From Ligula intestinalis (Eukaryota > Platyhelminthes > Cestoda > Diphyllobothriidea > Diphyllobothriidae), in NCBI GenBank assembly GCA_036362985.1, contig JAYGXS010000003.1, positions 34,619,275 through 34,683,274 on the forward strand: 64,000 nucleotides of DNA. The letters are read 5' to 3'. Every line of letters starts with the position of its first letter. The stretch's first letter is position 1. Positions 59,290 to 64,000 of the stretch are shown piece after piece. Below the pieces are notes generated by a model. It was not told the origin of the DNA. It did no database searches and worked only from the letters and a program-made list of their open reading frames with translations. A program made the translations under genes and the position numbers.

Positions 59290-61880
59290 TGCTGACGTCC
59301 TTCAAAGGCACGAAAGCCGAAAGCGAGCCTAAAAGAGTGACCCTGCGAAACAGGTGGTTCAAACACTTTCAAGGATATTTAAATCGTAAAAAGTAACATT
59401 TAGTACTCAGAGTTTCTTGGTACATATGCTACAGTATTTACGACGTCTTATATCAATACCTGCATATCTTTACTTAAATCTAAACAATGCGATGCCAATT
59501 GCAGGTCTGAGGTAGGAAACACAATATGTTTAACAATTCTGATCAACGAGGTTCTACATATTCAGAAGCTTTCTTTGCCTGTGCTACTGTAAAAATTTTC
59601 CCTTTAAGAGGTTAAGTGTTTCAAAACAGAGCATTGTCTCTTTTTGTACCCTATCAGCTTGTTAATAGAAGCAGAATATCAGTCTGTAAATGGAACCCCA
59701 GCAGGCTTTCTTTCTAATGTTTGATTTATCGAAGGAGCAAGTCCTCGAATTTTCAAAATGGTCATTTAAGATAGCGCACCTAATTGGATTTCACCTTCGT
59801 TGGTTTGCCGACGTATGTATATGACCATATAAGTGGGATATGCCGCTTCAATGAGCCTAAACTTACATACGTTTACAAACTTACAGGCTCGACGAGGATT
59901 CCGCAGTCACTGTTGAGGATGCGCACAACCAGCAAATGTCCCATATATGAGACATTGTTACACGCATTGGCAAAGGCTTACGCTGCTCGGTGATCTACTC
60001 CCAATGCTGCCACCACTCTTCATGGGACTAGGTTGAAAGAGAGGTATGGAAAGAGAGATTGTGGTGGGTGCCGCTCAATTCACCTATTTGTCTCAGTTAA
60101 CTCGTGTGCAATTCACAGTTCTTGCGCGCACTCTGTGATAGAACACACAGTCGACGCCCTTTTTAACGAAGGTGTTACTCTAGTTCAAATGCACATTACT
60201 GTGACTTTATACTCAGTACTAAGTAGGGCTTCATATTTTCGTCAGTATCACTCTGTCTCCCACTTTATTTAGGCAATTAATTTTTCAGCCACTTATTTGA
60301 TGATAACCTATGTTTAATGGCACGTTTTCATATTTAAAGTGTAGGTTGTGTAACGTTTATCGATAATTTCGGATTAAGTGTACGTAAAGTTATTAAAATC
60401 TGAGCTCTGATTTTAACAAGGTATGTATTATGTCCAGTACATATCTGTAGCTAAGTAGCTTCCAGTAAATTTACTCGAATTATTTAGGGAAAACGCCTTT
60501 GCACTTGAGTTCTTATTAATGTACTGAAAATCAGCAGCCCTAATAAAAACATCGAAAATTCTGGAAAATGTACAATCATGGTTCTGGTCGGACAAATGCA
60601 AATTGTGGCCAACGATACAGTCTTGATTGCATGGATATAATTTTTGTTATTAAGGTAGCATACACGCTGTATGAACAAGTTTTAATTATATTTGAAAGCA
60701 CTACCCCAACAGAGACACCATTTTAGGTTCTCCTCTAGAAAGTGATCCGTCAGACTTCCATATCAGCCTAAGTCCTCTGAACTATACAGAAGCAACGACA
60801 CAGACGGTTCGTGGCAGTTAAACTGAAGAATTCTGGGGACGCTAGGGCACCCTCAAGTTTGGTATAAACTGCTGAGTCTGAATCAGAGCTCCACATAGTT
60901 GGCTACAACTTAGAGGAAAAAAAAGTAAGCTCAGTTAGTCTGGCATCGTGATACAGAGGACCACGATTTCGCACCTTTCGTAATATTCCCGCGCACACGT
61001 TCTAGACGTTAATAATTCTTTTTGAGCCATGAGCACCACAGCCAGATAAGACCAGGGGGTGTCCTACAGATTGTAACAAATATTTTCTTATCAATTTTTA
61101 CAAAGGCATGTAGACGGGGTCGCTGGAACAAGGAGGTCCTTATGCTCCTCTTAATTGTGTAGCCACTGTCCATCTCAAATATCCATCGACAAATCGTCTT
61201 CCTTCTTGGTCATTCTGTTATGGACCACATATTTATGAACGTTAGCATAGCTGGAGTCAATGTGCACACCAGTTAATGACTCGATTAAGGCGCTAATGAA
61301 GTCCTAGCATCTCTACATCACAGCTGGCAGCCCTTCAGAGCTGGACCTCCTCAACATAAGTGATAGTATTGTAAGATAAGTTACCGACAGGATAATTGGT
61401 GTAAATCAGGAAGAGTAATAACCCGAGGACTCAGTCCTAGGCACATCTCTTAAAAAACACCAACACAGATGTTTTAAAACTCCACCTTAGTCCATCTGCG
61501 ATCAGTTTGCGTAGCTCGTCTCTTATACTTATAACACATAGTTTATCAAGTAGGCGTTGCATGAAGCGCTAATGGATGCCTCCCAAAACTCGGTGCAAAA
61601 GACGTGAACCCTACCGTCCTCCTCAGATGCAACAGTCCATGGCTTGGTCGAGCTCATAAAATTGAGTAGATGAGAATGGTTCCAGGTGAAGCTGTGCTGC
61701 AGCCCTGAGATTAAATGTTTTGTCTCCAGCAACTACATTGTCTGCTTCTTAAGTATGCTTTTAATCAGTGTACGAAAAATGCAGGTTATTTTACCGACGC
61801 ATTAATAATTAAAGTTGGCACGTAGCCTGACCTCATAAAAGATAGCGGTCTCTCAACTTCAGCTTAATAAAGATATATAT
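59290..61880 (-). other. Upstream region of RyR
   Basis: Should contain the 5' leader and promoter. I see a possible 3' splice site above 59342 but no convincing TATA box or other core-promoter signal, and no other gene. Confidence 0.5.
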
Positions 61881-61884
61881 AATT

Positions 61885-63945
61885 GAGAAGAAGAGGCGAT
61901 CTCGGGAATAATGGGTATAATATCCTGACGTTTCGAAAGCGTACAGGCTTGCATCGTCGGAGGTTGGTGTTTGTACACGCCTCACAGGCTTTTATAGGTG
62001 TTACCACTGACTTCTCGTTCGCTCTCCGTCTAGTGGCGCTAGATCCCTTGCGGGGGTGGGGCTGGAGCTCCGTCATCGTCCTGCTGACCAGGGTTTCTCG
62101 CCGTCAACTCGTCGGAGGGGGAGGGCAGTGTTCGCCTGCCAGTGGTCATTGCTCGCGTCTGCATCGATCGCATCGGTGCCGCATTTCCTGCTGGCTTCCC
62201 CCGTTGGCCATTTCCCGTGCTCGTCCCGCCGGCGGAATATCAAACCCCGCCATCAGTGTTTATGCAGAGACCGTTGTCATGTGCAACTGCGTTCAAGCCC
62301 GATAGGAGGTCTTGTTGATTCACGTTGCCTGTGGCGTCGCTAACAGCTGCATTGGTGTCTGGGGTAGGTTCCCGGACGCCTGTATTCTGGCCCGATGTGG
62401 GGTTGCTAGTCGTTGCGACCCGTCTGACTTCCTGCCGGCGATTTCGTTGATTGACCCGCACGCGTAACGCCTGGTAAGCCGCCGGGAGAATCGTACAGCG
62501 GTTGATGGAATTTGGTGCAGTGTGCCATGCTTCAAGTGTTTCTCTGGCTGTCCGGTAACTACCTTGGGCTAGGATTTTAGCGTCATCAAAAGTGAATGTG
62601 TGTCCAGGAGCCGAACAATGTTCCGCCACCAACGAGCGTGGATCCATCCTGTTGACTGCCCTTGCGTGCTCGCTCATACGCGTCTGTAGTCGCTTTCCGG
62701 TGTCCCCAATGTAGTTGGCCTCACAGGACCTACGCTGGATGCGATAGACGACGTTTGCTGTTTCTCCGCGGGACAGAGGGGCCTTTGGTCTCATGACCAG
62801 TCGTCTTATTGTTGCCTCGGGTCTGTGGGCTATGCCGATACCCAGTGGTTGTAACATACGAGCGACTGCTTCAGAAACATTCTCTATGTATGGCATTGCT
62901 CTCCACAATGTCGGTTGTTCGGCCACCGGTCTTGCAGCTCGGTTCGGTTGTCTGCTGCGTTCTAGGAAGCTGCGAGGGTAACCGTTAGAGATGAACATCC
63001 GTTTAAGATATTTAAGTTCAGCCGCTTTGTCACCTGCCTCGTTGCAATGTGTTGCTGCCCTTTTGTAAAGCGTTCGCACACAGCTGCGTTTGTGGCTCAG
63101 CGGATGGTTACTTTGGTAGCTGAGTACCTGACGTGTGCCGGTTGCCTTTCGGTATACCGTCGTCTTTAGGCTCCCGTCGGTCTTGCGGTGGACCAGGACA
63201 TCTAGGAACGCAAGTTGATTGTTGCTCTCAGCCTCTGTTGTAAACTAAATCTCGGCAAAAATGGAGTGCAGAATCGTGTGAAATTCAGAGACCATTTCAC
63301 GCTTGAGGAAGACGAAGGTATCATCTACGTACCGCGCCCAAAATACTGGTCTGTGGTTCGTAAACACCAGTGTCTCTAGCTTTTGAAGAACCACCTCAGC
63401 AAGGAAACCAGATAGTGGCGAACCCATCGGAGTCCATTTGATTTGTTCATACACTGTGCCCTCAAAGGTAAAATACGTGTTGAGGCAGTAATTGAGCAGC
63501 TGGATGAGATGCACACGTGTAGGTTTATTAGTTTTCTCCTCATATCGGCTCTCAAGTAGATCACTCACAGTTTCAATCGCAAGAGTCTGAGGATTGATGT
63601 GAAGAGTGAGGTAACATCAAACGATTCCATGACTTCGTCTGCATTGAGGCGTAGCCCGTCAAGTCCTTCCAAGAAATGTACGGCCGAGCGTACCGTTGTG
63701 TCAGAGCCTGATGTGAGACAGTTCAGACGCCGAAAAATCCATTTCGACAGATTGAATGTTGGTGTTCCCTGTAAAGAAACAATGGGCCGATGTGGTGCAC
63801 CGGGCTTGTGCACTTTTGGCAGTCCATAGAATCTTGCCATGGCTGAATCACTTGGTTTGATATTTAGTCGTTCGATTTTTGAGATGGCGCCGTTATTCTC
63901 CAGTCCCACGAGTCCCCCGAGATCGCCTTTTCTTCTCATTTATGT
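61885..63945 (-). mobile_element. Penelope-like retroelement, RT plus GIY-YIG, decayed
   Basis: Minus strand, 5'-truncated. RT part at 63939-63245: ARFYGLPKVHKPGAPHRPIV, SFDVTSLFTSI, then after a frameshift near 63566 KWTPMGSPLSGFLAEVVLQK and FWARYVDDTFVFLKR with the catalytic YVDD. The linker and GIY-YIG part follow at 63079-62240: VVYRIQRRSCEANYIGDTGK, RLQTRMSEHARAV, LVAEHCSAPGHTFTFDDAKI. The motif order RT then C-terminal GIY-YIG defines Penelope-like elements. A 22-base near-identical inverted sequence sits at each end (61885-61906, 63916-63937). Frameshifts make it non-functional. It lies upstream of RyR. Confidence 0.92.
61923..61960 (-). ncRNA. Hammerhead-ribozyme-like motif in Penelope-like tail
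   Basis: Minus strand reads CCGACGA, a hairpin-forming spacer with AAGC/GCTT, then TCGAAACGTC. GAAACGTC is exactly the 3' core and cleavage triplet of Penelope-type hammerheads. The 5' core CTGATGA differs at two positions (T to C twice). Confidence 0.42.
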
Positions 63946-64000
63946 CCGGGGACAAGCATTTTCACTTCAATCAGCAATATATATCTATATATATGAGAAG

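Noticed and set aside
61883..62305. Plus-strand open frame starting MRRRGDLG
   Set aside because: Runs antisense to the Penelope-like element. Its start is just the inverted copy of that element's own 5' segment.
1..64000. CRISPR arrays, operons or bacterial-type genes
   Set aside because: No spaced direct-repeat arrays, ribosome-binding sites or long uninterrupted gene series. Spliced exons and retroelements show a eukaryotic genome.

Overview
This is a eukaryotic, intron-rich window that carries the 5' part of one very large gene on the minus strand: an intracellular ryanodine receptor (RyR) calcium-release channel. The start codon lies at 59289-59287 and the gene runs leftward off the window at base 1. 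I could join 50 coding exons by eye. They total about 9.2 kb of coding sequence (roughly 3,080 codons), which is about 60% of a typical RyR of about 5,000 residues. Splice phases agree at every junction except around exon 26. The order of domains is the normal one: N-terminal inositol-receptor-like trefoil and MIR region (exons 1-10), RIH (10-12), SPRY1 (13-14), RyR repeats (15-19), SPRY2 (20-25), a divergent linker (26-29), SPRY3 (29-32), then the junctional solenoid and RIH2 region (33-50). The central and C-terminal parts, including the pore, lie outside the window.

Almost everything else is intron or upstream sequence loaded with decayed mobile elements. These are Penelope-like retroelements with GIY-YIG endonuclease domains, two non-LTR reverse-transcriptase remnants, tRNA-derived SINE-like units, two copies of a TA-flanked inverted-repeat MITE, foldback elements, a possible solo LTR and degenerate telomere-like arrays. 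Short hammerhead-ribozyme-like motifs accompany the Penelope-type sequences. I see no second host gene, no rRNA and no convincing functional tRNA gene.

Layout from right to left: 64000-61880 Penelope-like element; 61880-59290 upstream region; 59289-56540 exons 1-5; 52986-44152 exons 6-11 separated by large introns; 44011-42217 a cluster of nested repeats; 42190-40751 a LINE abutting a SINE; 40097-28376 exons 12-25; 27257-25128 linker exons, where at least one exon is unresolved; 21810-6479 exons 30-45; a 4.2 kb repeat-filled intron; 2268-200 exons 46-50.

The organism is inferred, not proven: an invertebrate, probably a flatworm. A tapeworm with a large repeat-rich genome would fit the RyR sequence, the many Penelope-like elements and the SINE load. 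All exon limits are hand-derived from splice consensus, reading frame and remembered RyR family sequence. No database search or RNA evidence was available.
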